64,000 nucleotides of DNA from RBG-13-68-16 sp041494245 (GTDB lineage Bacteria > Acidobacteriota > Thermoanaerobaculia > Thermoanaerobaculales > Thermoanaerobaculaceae): positions 62,001 to 126,000 of the forward strand of contig JBGQAK010000008.1 of the NCBI GenBank assembly GCA_041494245.1, given 5' to 3'. The notes beneath the pieces were generated by a model. The model did not search any database, was not told where the DNA came from, and saw only the letters and a program-made list of their open reading frames with translations. Of this stretch, positions 16,867 to 25,452 are shown piece after piece; positions within the stretch are counted from its first letter, which is position 1; the number at the start of each line of letters is the position of its first letter. Both the position numbers and the translations under genes were made by a program.

Positions 16867-17577
16867 GTGCCCGGCCGGATCGTCGTGCTGGGCGATCTCC
16901 CCGAGCGCTACGAGGTCGAGCGCCTGCTCACCGAGCGCCACCCGGAGCTCCATGTGGAGAGCGTCGCCCGGCCCTGGGAGATGGTCGAGCGCACCATGGC
17001 AAGCACGTTCGACGTTGCGCTCGTGCTCAAGGGACCCATTACGGCCCACGAGCAACGGATCGAGACGGTCGCCTCGATGCGCCGCAATGGCTTTGCGGGG
17101 AAGATCCTATTCGCCGGGGTGTTCCTGACCGAGAAGCAGGACGCGGTGCGGGCCGGCGCCGACTACGCGTTCGACCCCGACAAGCAGGAGACCGAGCAGG
17201 TGGTGGCGGCCGCGCTTTACCGCCCGCTGGTGGCCACCGACCATCCCTACCTGCGCTCCCTGTTCGTCGGCCAGTGGGCACGGACGAGCGCGTTCGGGGA
17301 CGAGCTGCCGACTCCGGCGCCTGACCTTCTCGTCGCGGCCACCTCGTGTCACCCGCGTGCCAAGTTCTACTCGAACCTCGCGGCCTGCGTCCGCGAGCAT
17401 CCGAAGATGCGCTGCATCCTGGTCGAGGACGACGGCGAGGAGGAGGCACGCACCGAGGCGCTCGCCACCGGCATTCAGCCCTACGTCGTGCTTGCGCAGG
17501 ACGGCCTCGCGAAGGTCACGGAACTCGCTGGTCGGTTCCTGCGCGAACGCTGGCTGGACGGCGTTTCTGGCGCTTGA
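16867..17577 (+). CDS. Conserved-looking unknown protein with receiver-like alpha/beta region
   Basis: 236 aa from a GTG start with GGAGAAC upstream, chosen because the preceding in-frame codons overlap the ferritin-like gene and are compositionally odd. Residues 3-115 look like a CheY-like alpha/beta fold (RIVVLGD, FDVALVLKG, KILFAG, GADYAFD) but lack a convincing acidic pocket, so phosphorylation is uncertain. Residues 145-232 may be a second alpha/beta unit (DLLVAATSCHPRAKFYSN, MRCILVEDDGEEE). I do not recognise a named family. Its position in the CoA-transferase/ferritin/Ptb-Buk run is the only functional hint. Confidence 0.7.
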   Translation: MPGRIVVLGDLPERYEVERLLTERHPELHVESVARPWEMVERTMASTFDVALVLKGPITAHEQRIETVASMRRNGFAGKILFAGVFLTEKQDAVRAGADYAFDPDKQETEQVVAAALYRPLVATDHPYLRSLFVGQWARTSAFGDELPTPAPDLLVAATSCHPRAKFYSNLAACVREHPKMRCILVEDDGEEEARTEALATGIQPYVVLAQDGLAKVTELAGRFLRERWLDGVSGA

Positions 17578-17678
17578 GGCCCCGGGCTCGGGCACCGGGA
17601 TCCGACGAGGCGGCAGCGGGCACGTCACTACGTACCGAGCAGCTTTGCTCGCTTGTGCTGATCCGCACTTTCTCTTGC

Positions 17679-17684
17679 TAAAAT
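17679..17684 (+). promoter_or_regulatory. Putative extended -10 element
   Basis: TAAAAT at 17679-17684 preceded by TGC (TGCTAAAAT) lies 20 bp before the Ptb-Buk start. No good -35 at 17 bp; TTGTGC at 17653 is 20 bp away. Possible internal promoter in a 127-bp gap. Confidence 0.3.
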
Positions 17685-17704
17685 CGCACTGACGGGAGGG
17701 ACGC

Positions 17705-19918
17705 ATGTTCGACATCGAGGGATCCCTGGACTCCCAGATCCTGGAGGTCCCGAGGCACCGTCCCACCGTCATCTTTATCGAGCCCCTGGACCCGCGCGTG
17801 CTGGAAGCGGTGTGCCACCTTACGCGTTTCATACGGCCCGTCTTCCTCGCTCCGGAGGGCGTCGTGCGCGAGGTGGTCGCGGGTGCGCTCGGCCACGTTG
17901 ACCCAAACCGGGTGGAGTTCACGCTCTCGGAGAGTGCCTTCGTGGACCTCGACGCGCAGCCCGACCTGGTCGAGGTTTTTGCCAACACCCACGTCGAGGG
18001 CCTCCAAGAGGCCGGGCAAAAGGTCACGATCCAGGAAGCCCGCCGGTCCATGTCCCAACCGGGCCAGTTCGGGATCAGCGCGGTGCGGGAGGGGCACGCC
18101 GACATGGTGGTGGGGGGAGCGTCCCATGAGCCCAGGGACTTCTTCCGGCCCATGGTCAAGGCGCTGACCATGAGGTACCTGCCGTGCGAGGCGGGGGTCT
18201 TCGTGCTGCCGGACGAGCACCCCGACAACATCTTTCCCCACAACATCGTGGTCTTCGGCGACGTCGGCGTGAACGCGACCATGAGTCCGGAGGTGCTGGC
18301 GCACGTGGCGGTCGGCACCTGCGCCGTGGCCCGCGACCTGATTCCGGAGCACGTGCTGCCCGAGATCCACGGCGCGATCGTCTCGTACTCGCACCGAGGC
18401 TCCGACGAGGGTCCCTCGCCGGAGATCGTGCGGCGGGCCGCGGAGCAGGTGCCGGGGATTCTCGCCGACCGCGTGCGCCACGGCAGCCGGTACGCCTCGA
18501 TACGCATCCAGGCCGAGGTCAAGATGAACGTGGCACTTTCGGAGCGCTCCGCTCTCTACCACGGAGCGAGCGGAGAGCACTCCAGAACCGGCGGCACCAA
18601 CGTAATCATATGCCCGAACCTGGACATGGGGAACCTGCTCTACCACCTCTACGCCACCCGCTACCCCACTGCGAAGAAGTTCAGCGTGATGTTCGGAGTG
18701 CGTTTCCGGGGCGTGGACCTGGCGATGGACTGCACGCCGGAGGACGTGCGCCTGTCGGTCAAGGCGGCGGTGGTTCGCCTGCACCGGTTCGGGCAGTGGA
18801 AGCGCACACCGAAGGACACCTTCTTCCGCCGGTACCGGGTGCTCGCAGTCAACCCGGGCTCCACCTCCACCAAGATCAGCGTGTACGAGGGGGATCAGGA
18901 GGGCTTCACCACCGAACTGCAGCACTCCGCCGAGGAACTCGCGCCCTTCGAGGGGCGGAGCATTACGGAGCAGTTCGCCTTCCGCAAGGACGTGATCATG
19001 CAGGCACTGGCGGACCGCGGGCTCGACCTCGACCATATCGACGCCGTTTCGGCGCGCGGGGGGCTGCTGCGGCCGATCCAGCACGGCACCTATCGGGTGG
19101 GTGGGGAGATGCTCGTGGACCTCCGCAGGGGCGTGATGGGCGAGCACGCCTCCAACCTGGGGGGGCTCATCGCCAGTGAGCTGGTTGGCGACACCGGCAG
19201 ACCCGCCTTCATCGTGGACCCCGTTGTCGTGGACGAGGTCCCCGAGCGCGTCAAGGTCACGGGGATCAAGGCGATCAGGCGAAAAGTGATCAGCCACGCC
19301 CTCAACCAGATCGCAACCGCGCGGCGGTACGCCGAGGAGAACGAGTCCTTTTACGAGAAGGTGAACGTGATCGTCGCCCACATGGGTGGCGGGATCTCGC
19401 TCGGGGCGCACAGGAAGGGGCGATACATCGACGTCAACAATGCGCTCGACGGTGAGGGACCGTTCACCCCCCAACGCTCCGGCACGCTTCCCACCGGCCA
19501 GCTCATCGACCTCTGCTTCTCCGGAACCTTCAGCAAGGACGAGCTCAAGAAGCTCAACAAGGGGCGGGGAGGGCTCATCGACCTGCTGGGCACCGCGGAC
19601 CTGCGCGAGGTCGAGCGCAGGATCAATGAGGGGGACCAAGAGGCGGCCCGGATCTTCGAGGCGATGGCGTACCAGATCGCCAAGGCGATCACCGCGCTGA
19701 TCCCTGCCTTCGAGGGTGAGCGCGTTGACAGAATCCTGCTCACCGGCGGCATGGCGCGCTCCCAGATGCTCGTCCAGGCGATCACGAGGTACGTCGGGGC
19801 GGTGGGCTGCGGCGTGAGCGTCTACCCAGGTGAGAACGAGATGTTCGCGCTGGTCAAGGGGGCACTGCGCGTGCTCAGCCATCGGGAGGAGGCGCGCGAC
19901 TACACCCCGGAGGGGTGA
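17705..19918 (+). CDS. Pta/Ptb-like acyltransferase fused to butyrate kinase
   Basis: 737-aa cytosolic fusion. Residues about 15-365 resemble phosphate acetyl/butyryltransferase: VVFGDVGVN, the SYSHRGSDEGP active-site loop, and NVIICPNLDMGNLLY. Residues about 378-735 are a full butyrate kinase of the ASKHA fold: VLAVNPGSTSTKIS (phosphate 1), AHMGGGISLGAHRKGR, the DGEGPFTPQRSG block and ILLTGGMARS. Together they would convert acyl-CoA plus Pi to acyl phosphate and then, with ADP, to acid plus ATP in one polypeptide. The reading frame is continuous through the join. Start ATG has GGGAGGGACGC. A separate Ptb follows 91 bp downstream, so two phosphotransacylases share the locus. Confidence 0.88.
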   Translation: MFDIEGSLDSQILEVPRHRPTVIFIEPLDPRVLEAVCHLTRFIRPVFLAPEGVVREVVAGALGHVDPNRVEFTLSESAFVDLDAQPDLVEVFANTHVEGLQEAGQKVTIQEARRSMSQPGQFGISAVREGHADMVVGGASHEPRDFFRPMVKALTMRYLPCEAGVFVLPDEHPDNIFPHNIVVFGDVGVNATMSPEVLAHVAVGTCAVARDLIPEHVLPEIHGAIVSYSHRGSDEGPSPEIVRRAAEQVPGILADRVRHGSRYASIRIQAEVKMNVALSERSALYHGASGEHSRTGGTNVIICPNLDMGNLLYHLYATRYPTAKKFSVMFGVRFRGVDLAMDCTPEDVRLSVKAAVVRLHRFGQWKRTPKDTFFRRYRVLAVNPGSTSTKISVYEGDQEGFTTELQHSAEELAPFEGRSITEQFAFRKDVIMQALADRGLDLDHIDAVSARGGLLRPIQHGTYRVGGEMLVDLRRGVMGEHASNLGGLIASELVGDTGRPAFIVDPVVVDEVPERVKVTGIKAIRRKVISHALNQIATARRYAEENESFYEKVNVIVAHMGGGISLGAHRKGRYIDVNNALDGEGPFTPQRSGTLPTGQLIDLCFSGTFSKDELKKLNKGRGGLIDLLGTADLREVERRINEGDQEAARIFEAMAYQIAKAITALIPAFEGERVDRILLTGGMARSQMLVQAITRYVGAVGCGVSVYPGENEMFALVKGALRVLSHREEARDYTPEG

Positions 19919-20009
19919 GCCCAGGGTCGAGGGCGGAGGGGACGGGGGACTGGCAAGGTCAAAGGCAGACGTGACCCGGCCCGCGAAGAAGTCCGGCAAG
20001 GGAGGGGCG

Positions 20010-20936
20010 ATGAAGCCGATCCGCACGCTCGAGGGGCTCGTCGACGAGCTGAAGGGGGCTCCGGCGCGGCGGCTCGCCGTCGCCGCGGGGCACGATGAGA
20101 ACACCATCCAGGCGGCCGCACGTGCGGCGAGCGAAGGGATCGCGAAGGTGATCCTGGTGGGCGACCGTGCGCGGGTCGAGGCGCTGTGCAGGGAGTTCAA
20201 GCTCGATGCGGGGCTGTTCATGGTCGTGGACGAGCCCGACGATGGGAACGCCGGCGCGCGGGCCCGCGACATGGTGCGTGACGGCGAGGCCGACGTCCTC
20301 ATGAAGGGTCTGATCGGGACCGAGAAGTACATGCACCTCATCCTGGACAAGGAGAAGGGGTTGCTCCCCAGGGGGGCCGTTTTGACCCACCTGACGGTGC
20401 TGGACATCCCGGCCTACCAGAGCTCCCACGGCAAGCTGCTCTTCGTCTCCGACGTGGCGATCATCCCGGCGCCCGACCTGCCGACCAAGGTGAAGATCGT
20501 GGAGTACTGCGTGGCGGCCGCGCACAGCTTCGGCATCGAGAGGCCGAAGGTGGCGCTGCTCGCGGCCAACGAGAAGGTTTCCGACAAGATGCCCGCCACG
20601 GTAGAAGCGGCGGTGATCGCCAAGATGGCGGACCGCGGGCAGATCAAGGGGGCGGTGGTGGACGGCCCCCTCGCCCTCGACGTGGCGCTCTCTCCGGAGG
20701 CGTGCGCAATCAAGGGGCTTGCCTCGGCGGTCGAGGGCGCGGCCGACGTGCTGGTGTTCCCCAACATCGAGGCAGGAAACATCTTCTACAAGGCCGCAGC
20801 CGTGCTGGCCGGCGCGCGCCTGGCCGCCGTCGTCATGGGCACGACGGCCCCGTGCGTGCTCACCTCGCGAGCGGACTCGGAGGAGTCGAAGTTTTACTCG
20901 ATCGCGCTCGGCTGTCGCCTCGCCAAGGTCAGGTAA
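20010..20936 (+). CDS. ptb: Phosphate butyryltransferase (phosphotransbutyrylase)
   Basis: 308-aa stand-alone phosphate acyltransferase. Start ATG 20010 has GGGAGGGGCG directly upstream; longer in-frame starts are not supported. Typical Ptb features are the VLMKGLIGTEKYMHLIL motif (about 95), HLTVLDIPAYQ (about 125), KVALLAANEKVSDKMPAT (about 185) and VFPNIEAGNIFYK (about 248). It catalyses acyl-CoA plus Pi to acyl phosphate plus CoA and would feed the butyrate kinase half of the preceding fusion. Lacks any ligated partner domain. Confidence 0.92.
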   Translation: MKPIRTLEGLVDELKGAPARRLAVAAGHDENTIQAAARAASEGIAKVILVGDRARVEALCREFKLDAGLFMVVDEPDDGNAGARARDMVRDGEADVLMKGLIGTEKYMHLILDKEKGLLPRGAVLTHLTVLDIPAYQSSHGKLLFVSDVAIIPAPDLPTKVKIVEYCVAAAHSFGIERPKVALLAANEKVSDKMPATVEAAVIAKMADRGQIKGAVVDGPLALDVALSPEACAIKGLASAVEGAADVLVFPNIEAGNIFYKAAAVLAGARLAAVVMGTTAPCVLTSRADSEESKFYSIALGCRLAKVR

Positions 20937-21003
20937 CGCCTCGGCCCCGCGCCGCCAGTCTCCGACCGTCTGCGGCGTCAGGCTCCGGCGTCTCGCATCC
21001 TCA

Positions 21004-21020
21004 CATAGCCTCCGGCTATG
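21004..21020. repeat. Perfect short hairpin CATAGCC-TCC-GGCTATG
   Basis: A 7-bp perfect stem with a 3-base loop between ptb and the DoxX gene. No T tract follows, so it may be a REP-like intergenic element instead of an intrinsic terminator. Confidence 0.5.
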
Positions 21021-21137
21021 CTCCGGTGCGGCCGCATCGCCTTCCTTGCATCCGGCCGAATCCGGGCGGCGCCGAAATGCGGGGGTCGGACCATCGGTTT
21101 TCGGGGTGACAGGAAAGAAATGGGGGCGGGTGAAGCG

Positions 21138-21620
21138 ATGAGCGGGGACTGGACGAAGCGTGTCGAGGCCTTTTTCCTTGGTGGGCGGGGGATCGAGGCG
21201 CGCAGCGTGGTGCTCATCCGGGCGGCGGTCGGGCTAATCTTCCTCACGCAGGGGATACTGAAGTTCACGGACCCCAAGATGGGTGTGATCCGATTCTCGA
21301 AGATCGGCTTCGCCTTCCCAGACTTCACTGCCCACTTCGTCGGTGCCTTCGAGATCGTCTGCGGCTGCCTCGTGCTCGTGGGCCTGCTCACCAGGCTCGC
21401 TGCCATCCCGTTGCTCATCGTCGTCGCGACCGCCATCGGCACCACCAAGCTCCCCGAGCTGTTCCGTGCGGGTCAGGGGTTCTGGTTTGCCGTCAGCGAC
21501 GCGCGCACCGACTTCGCGATGCTGTGCTCGCTGATCTTTCTCCTGTGCGCCGGCGCCGGCCGCTGGTCCCTCGACGCCGTCCTCCTCCCGCCCAAAAGCA
21601 AGGCTGCCGGCAGCGCCTGA
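21138..21620 (+). CDS. DoxX family membrane protein
   Basis: 160-aa inner-membrane protein with four predicted helices (about residues 23-42, 62-82, 86-104 and 125-145). The LIRAAVGLIFLTQGILKF opening and the GAFEIVCGCLVLVGLLTRLAA segment are characteristic of DoxX/DoxD-like proteins. Start ATG 21138 follows GGTGAAGCG; an alternative ATG at 21120 has AGGAAAGAA. The family includes thiosulfate:quinone oxidoreductase subunits, but most members have no known function. Confidence 0.85.
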   Translation: MSGDWTKRVEAFFLGGRGIEARSVVLIRAAVGLIFLTQGILKFTDPKMGVIRFSKIGFAFPDFTAHFVGAFEIVCGCLVLVGLLTRLAAIPLLIVVATAIGTTKLPELFRAGQGFWFAVSDARTDFAMLCSLIFLLCAGAGRWSLDAVLLPPKSKAAGSA

Positions 21621-22378
21621 ACGCTACGGCTCCAAAGGCCATTGTCACCGCGTGGCTCTGTAATGCCGGTCCCGCCGGTGGCTGGGTGCGGCCTTGGCCG
21701 CCCCCGCGGGCCTGCGGCCGCACACTCCTCCGCCCGCGACCACGCACGGCGGGCCCGGCGCGAGGCTCTTCGGTGTTCGCTCGTCGCCACAAGGCTGCGC
21801 TCCTCGCGCCACCGATACCTCACGCCGAATCCCGCCGCGTGGTGCCCGCGGGCTCCGGAGAGATTGGCCACCCGCGGCACCGGCGGATTGAAAGGCCCCC
21901 TCCCGATGCTCGACGCCATTGACTGCAAGGTCCTGCGCATAGGCAACGCGGGACGATGAGGACAACCCCGTCGCGCATGGGTGGGCGGGGGTGAATCCGC
22001 CCCGCGGGCGATAGGAGCCCTTCCGCCGTAGCGTGCGGGAACCGAGCGGCCAGACCGGCGGGTGGAGACGCTGGCCCCGACCGAGCGTCTCATGCGAGGG
22101 AGGGGAACAGCGAGGCTCCGCACGCCGGCCTGTGCCAGCTCGGTCGCACGCGAAGGCGGGTCTGAGGCGCGGCCTCGATGGTCGCGCCGAGCGACCGCTC
22201 CCAGCCCGCGGGGCAAGAAGAAAGCCACGGAGTGGCACAAGACCTTCCACGAGGCCGTGGGGCAAGAGAAGAGGCGAAGCCACCCCGGGCAAACGAGGAA
22301 GCTGCAACGCAGCTGAAAAAGGGGCAAGGGCGCCGAGCCCGCGGGGTCGAACCGAGTCTCGGGAAGCGAAATGGGAAT
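21621..22378. other. Long apparently non-coding stretch
   Basis: About 760 bp between the DoxX and gamma-glutamyltransferase stops. Open frames exist on both strands only because of high GC; none has a family motif or a convincing ribosome binding site. The 22200-22330 part has repeated GGGGCAAGA-type words. No tRNA, clear terminator or transposase is seen. It may hold a decayed gene or an RNA gene I cannot identify. Confidence 0.5.
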
Positions 22379-24079
22379 CTAGTACCCCGACGCCATGCCG
22401 TCTTTCCTGGACTCTGTGGCGCCGAAGTAGACCCCGGTCTTGGGGTCGCGGTAGATCCCCTGGTAGCCCCCGAAGACGATCCCGTTGGACTCTACGATCC
22501 TGTGCCCGCGCCGAAGCAACTCCTGGATCACGTCCTGGCTCACGCCGGACTCGATGCTCAGGACGCCCCCGTCGGCCATGACCGGGCCGGTGGGCTCGGT
22601 GTCCCCGGTGTGGTAGAACCGCGGGGCGTCGCCGGCCTCCTGGAGGTTCATCCCGAAGTCCACGATGTTGACCACGATCTGGGCGTGGCCCTGGGGCTGC
22701 ATGTCGCCGCCCATCACCCCGAACGGCATCTGCGGCACGCCGTCCCTCCCCATGAACGCCGGGATGATCGTGTGGAACGGCCGCTTGCCGGGTACCAGCA
22801 CGTTGGGGTGGCCCGGTTTCAGTGCAAAGAGGGCGCCGCGCGAGTGCAGGCCGAAACCGAGCTCGGGGATCACGTAGCCGGAGCCGAACCCGGTGTAGTT
22901 GGACTGGATGAGCGCCACCATCATCCCGCGCTCGTCGGCCGTGACCAGGAACGTCGTGTCGCCCCGCTGCAAGGCAGGGTTGCCGGGCTCCACGGTACGC
23001 GCGGCGCGGGTCATGTCGAGGCGCGCCGCCTGCTTCGCCGCGTAGCCCTTGTCGAGAAGCGCCGCCACCGGAGCGGGGGAGAACGCCGGGTCGGCGTAGT
23101 AGCGCGCCCGGTCGGCGAACGCCAGCTTCTTGGCCTCGACCATCAGGTGCCAGAAGTCGGGGTTGCCGCGTCCCATCGCCTTGAGGTCGAAGCGCTCCAG
23201 GATGTTTAGCATCTCGAGCGCGGCCAGCCCCTGCCCGTTGGGCGGCAGCTCCCACACCGTCATGCCGCGGTAGGTCGTCGAGATGGGCTCCTGCCACTCG
23301 CTGGAGTGCCTCGCGAAGTCTTCCTTGGTGAAAAAGCCGCCCACCTTCTGGGAGTACGCCACGATCGTATCGGTGATTGTCCCCTTGTAGAACGCGTCGC
23401 GCCCGCCGGCGGCGAGCACCTCGAGTGTGTGCGCAAGCGCCGGGTTGGCGAAAGGCTCACCCTCCGCAGGCGCCCTGCCGCCAGGCAGGAACACCTCCGC
23501 GAAGCCCGGCTTGTCCTTGAAGCGGCTCACGCTGCGGGCCCAGGACCCCGCGATGATCTGGGAGACCGGGACCCCCTCCTTGGCGTACGCGATGGTCGGC
23601 GCCAGCAGCTCCTTCATGGGCAGGCGGCCGAACCGCGCGTGCAGCGCAAACCAGGCGTCGGCGCACCCCGGCACGGTCCACGCGTACGGCGAGTACGGTG
23701 GGATGGTGCCGTCCTTTAGGGCGGGCACCTTGTCGGGGGTGAGCGCCAGGGGGGCGCGCCCGGAGCCGTTGAGCCCATAAAGCTTGCCGGATGCTGGGTC
23801 CCAGACCATCGCGAACAGGTCGCCGCCAAGGCCGCACGAGACCGGCTCCATGAGCCCGAGGGCGGCGTTCACGGCGATGGCGGCGTCCACCGCGCTGCCA
23901 CCGCGCTTCAGGACGTCAAGACCGATCTGAACCGCCAGCGGCTGCGCGGCGGCGACCATTCCGTGGCGAGCCACGGTGACCGACCTGGTTGCGAACGAGC
24001 GCCCCTCCGGCCTGTCGGCGGCGATGCCCGGAGAAAACGCCACGACCGAAATGACCACGGATGCGGCGAGCTCTTTCAT
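22379..24079 (-). CDS. ggt: Gamma-glutamyltransferase
   Basis: Ntn-hydrolase that cleaves gamma-glutamyl bonds (glutathione and related). The 566-aa precursor from ATG 24079 (GGGGGGTC upstream; an upstream in-frame start is possible) begins with a signal peptide of about 21 residues, so it is periplasmic. Autocleavage and nucleophile should be Thr375 in GDTTFLV, following the AVDAAIAVNAALGLMEP and GLGGDLFAM motifs of the large subunit. The small subunit keeps GFGSGYVIPELGF and FHTIIPAFM. Full length for the family. It is convergent with DoxX across a long non-coding gap. Confidence 0.92.
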   Translation of the reverse strand: MKELAASVVISVVAFSPGIAADRPEGRSFATRSVTVARHGMVAAAQPLAVQIGLDVLKRGGSAVDAAIAVNAALGLMEPVSCGLGGDLFAMVWDPASGKLYGLNGSGRAPLALTPDKVPALKDGTIPPYSPYAWTVPGCADAWFALHARFGRLPMKELLAPTIAYAKEGVPVSQIIAGSWARSVSRFKDKPGFAEVFLPGGRAPAEGEPFANPALAHTLEVLAAGGRDAFYKGTITDTIVAYSQKVGGFFTKEDFARHSSEWQEPISTTYRGMTVWELPPNGQGLAALEMLNILERFDLKAMGRGNPDFWHLMVEAKKLAFADRARYYADPAFSPAPVAALLDKGYAAKQAARLDMTRAARTVEPGNPALQRGDTTFLVTADERGMMVALIQSNYTGFGSGYVIPELGFGLHSRGALFALKPGHPNVLVPGKRPFHTIIPAFMGRDGVPQMPFGVMGGDMQPQGHAQIVVNIVDFGMNLQEAGDAPRFYHTGDTEPTGPVMADGGVLSIESGVSQDVIQELLRRGHRIVESNGIVFGGYQGIYRDPKTGVYFGATESRKDGMASGY

Positions 24080-24179
24080 GATGACCCCCCGAACCCGGGC
24101 GGCGGGTCGCAAGCGCTGCTCGTACCGGGCGGCGCGAGGACGGCCGGCCTGACGGCTCGAGCGCTAGAATAGCTCAGCA

Positions 24180-24857
24180 ATGGGCTCGGAGGGTGCTCGC
24201 CGTTGGACGTGGGCTGCGGGAGGCGGGGCGGCGGTTGTGGTCCTGGCCGCCAGCTACGTTCTCCTCGACAACGCCACACGGCACTTTCTCGAGGATTCCT
24301 ACGCGGCGCAGCTCCAGGGCTCGCTGCGCCTTGTCGCGCTTGATCTCCAGTCCCGGATGGGCGGGGTCGGCGATGCCTTGCGCGAGATCGCCGGGAGCTG
24401 CGGCGGGCACCCGGGCGCCTCGGTTTCCGGCGAAGCCGAGGAGGCCGCCCGGGCGCCTCGGCGCGCGGGGGCGGTCCTCGTGGCCGACGACGAGGAGATG
24501 GTGCGGGCGACGCTGGCGGCGGCTCTGCGCGAGGCGGGGCACGAGGTGGTCGAGGCAGGCAACGGCCGCGAGGTTGTTGGGACCGTGTTGCAAAACCCGA
24601 GTCGCTTCGCCCTTATCGTCCTCGATATCGTGATGCCAGTGATGGACGGCAGGGAGGCGTTGCGCCGCCTGCGGGAGCAGGCGCCGGAAGTCCCAGTGGT
24701 CGTGTCCACCGGCTACGATCCCTCGGGCGACGACACCCTGGCGGCCGCGGGGGTGCTCATCAAACCATTCAGCATCGGGGAGTTCCTTGCCAAGGTCTCG
24801 GAGCTGCTCGGCAAGGGCCCGGGCGCCCCGCCGGGCGGTGGTACGATGGCGCCGTGA
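24180..24857 (+). CDS. Membrane-anchored receiver-domain protein (possible deletion relic of a hybrid kinase)
   Basis: 225 aa. Residues 11-29 form a single transmembrane helix, followed by a short extracytoplasmic-looking helix (30-75) and an Ala/Arg linker, then a complete receiver domain from about 95 to 212: acidic pair in VADDEE, phospho-acceptor Asp in VLDIVMPVMDG, and Lys in LIKPFS. N-terminal TM plus start of a sensor directly joined to a C-terminal receiver is what would remain if the middle of a hybrid histidine kinase (second TM, HisKA, ATPase) were deleted in frame. The receiver would sit on the wrong side if only one TM is used, making function doubtful. Its stop overlaps the next gene (GTGA). 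Confidence 0.75.
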   Translation: MGSEGARRWTWAAGGGAAVVVLAASYVLLDNATRHFLEDSYAAQLQGSLRLVALDLQSRMGGVGDALREIAGSCGGHPGASVSGEAEEAARAPRRAGAVLVADDEEMVRATLAAALREAGHEVVEAGNGREVVGTVLQNPSRFALIVLDIVMPVMDGREALRRLREQAPEVPVVVSTGYDPSGDDTLAAAGVLIKPFSIGEFLAKVSELLGKGPGAPPGGGTMAP

Positions 24858-25393
24858 AGGTCTATACCCGGACCGGCGATGACGGATCTACCGGCCTATC
24901 CGACGGTTCCAGGGTTTCGAAGGCCAGCCTGCGGGTCGCCGCCTACGGCGACGTCGACGAGCTAAACGCGGTGATCGGCGTCATGCGGGCGGAAGCGCTT
25001 CCCGTGGAGGCCGCTGCGGTGCTGGAAAAGGTCCAGTCCCTGCTGTTCGAGGTCGGCGCGTTCCTCGCGGATCCGGCCGGGAGGTTCTCGCTCTCCGAGG
25101 ATGCTGTCCGGCCGTCCTGGCTGGAGCGCTGGATCGACACGATGGAGGGGGAACTCCCGGTTCTGCGCAACTTCGTGCTCCCCGCCGGTTCGCGGGCGGC
25201 TGCGCTCGCGCACCAGGCCAGGACGGTCTGCCGGCGCGCGGAGCGCCACGTGGTCAGCCTGCGCGACGAGGGTGCCGACGCGGGCGCGGCCATCCCGCTG
25301 CTCAACCGGCTCTCGGACGCCCTCTTCGTGCTGGCGCGCTTTATCAACCTCAGGAGCGGCGTGCCCGACGCACTCTGGCATGCGCGCGCCTGA
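24854..25393 (+). CDS. pduO: Cob(I)alamin adenosyltransferase, PduO type
   Basis: 179-aa ATP:corrinoid adenosyltransferase that makes adenosylcobalamin for radical mutases. The N-terminal KVYTRTGDDGSTGLSDGSRV holds the ATP-binding TRTGD-G motif, DVDELNAVIG follows at about residue 35, and the helical core has TVCRRAERHV (about 120). It starts with GTG overlapping the upstream stop. No B12-dependent enzyme is encoded in the window. Confidence 0.92.
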   Translation: MKVYTRTGDDGSTGLSDGSRVSKASLRVAAYGDVDELNAVIGVMRAEALPVEAAAVLEKVQSLLFEVGAFLADPAGRFSLSEDAVRPSWLERWIDTMEGELPVLRNFVLPAGSRAAALAHQARTVCRRAERHVVSLRDEGADAGAAIPLLNRLSDALFVLARFINLRSGVPDALWHARA

Positions 25394-25452
25394 AGACCCA
25401 CAATGGACAGGGGGCACACCCGAAAGGGTCCCGGCCGCACCGTGAGGGTACG

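Noticed and set aside
21645..23297. 550-codon minus-strand frame entering the gamma-glutamyltransferase region
   Set aside because: It overlaps ggt out of frame on the same strand and has no family motif; ggt alone has catalytic residues.
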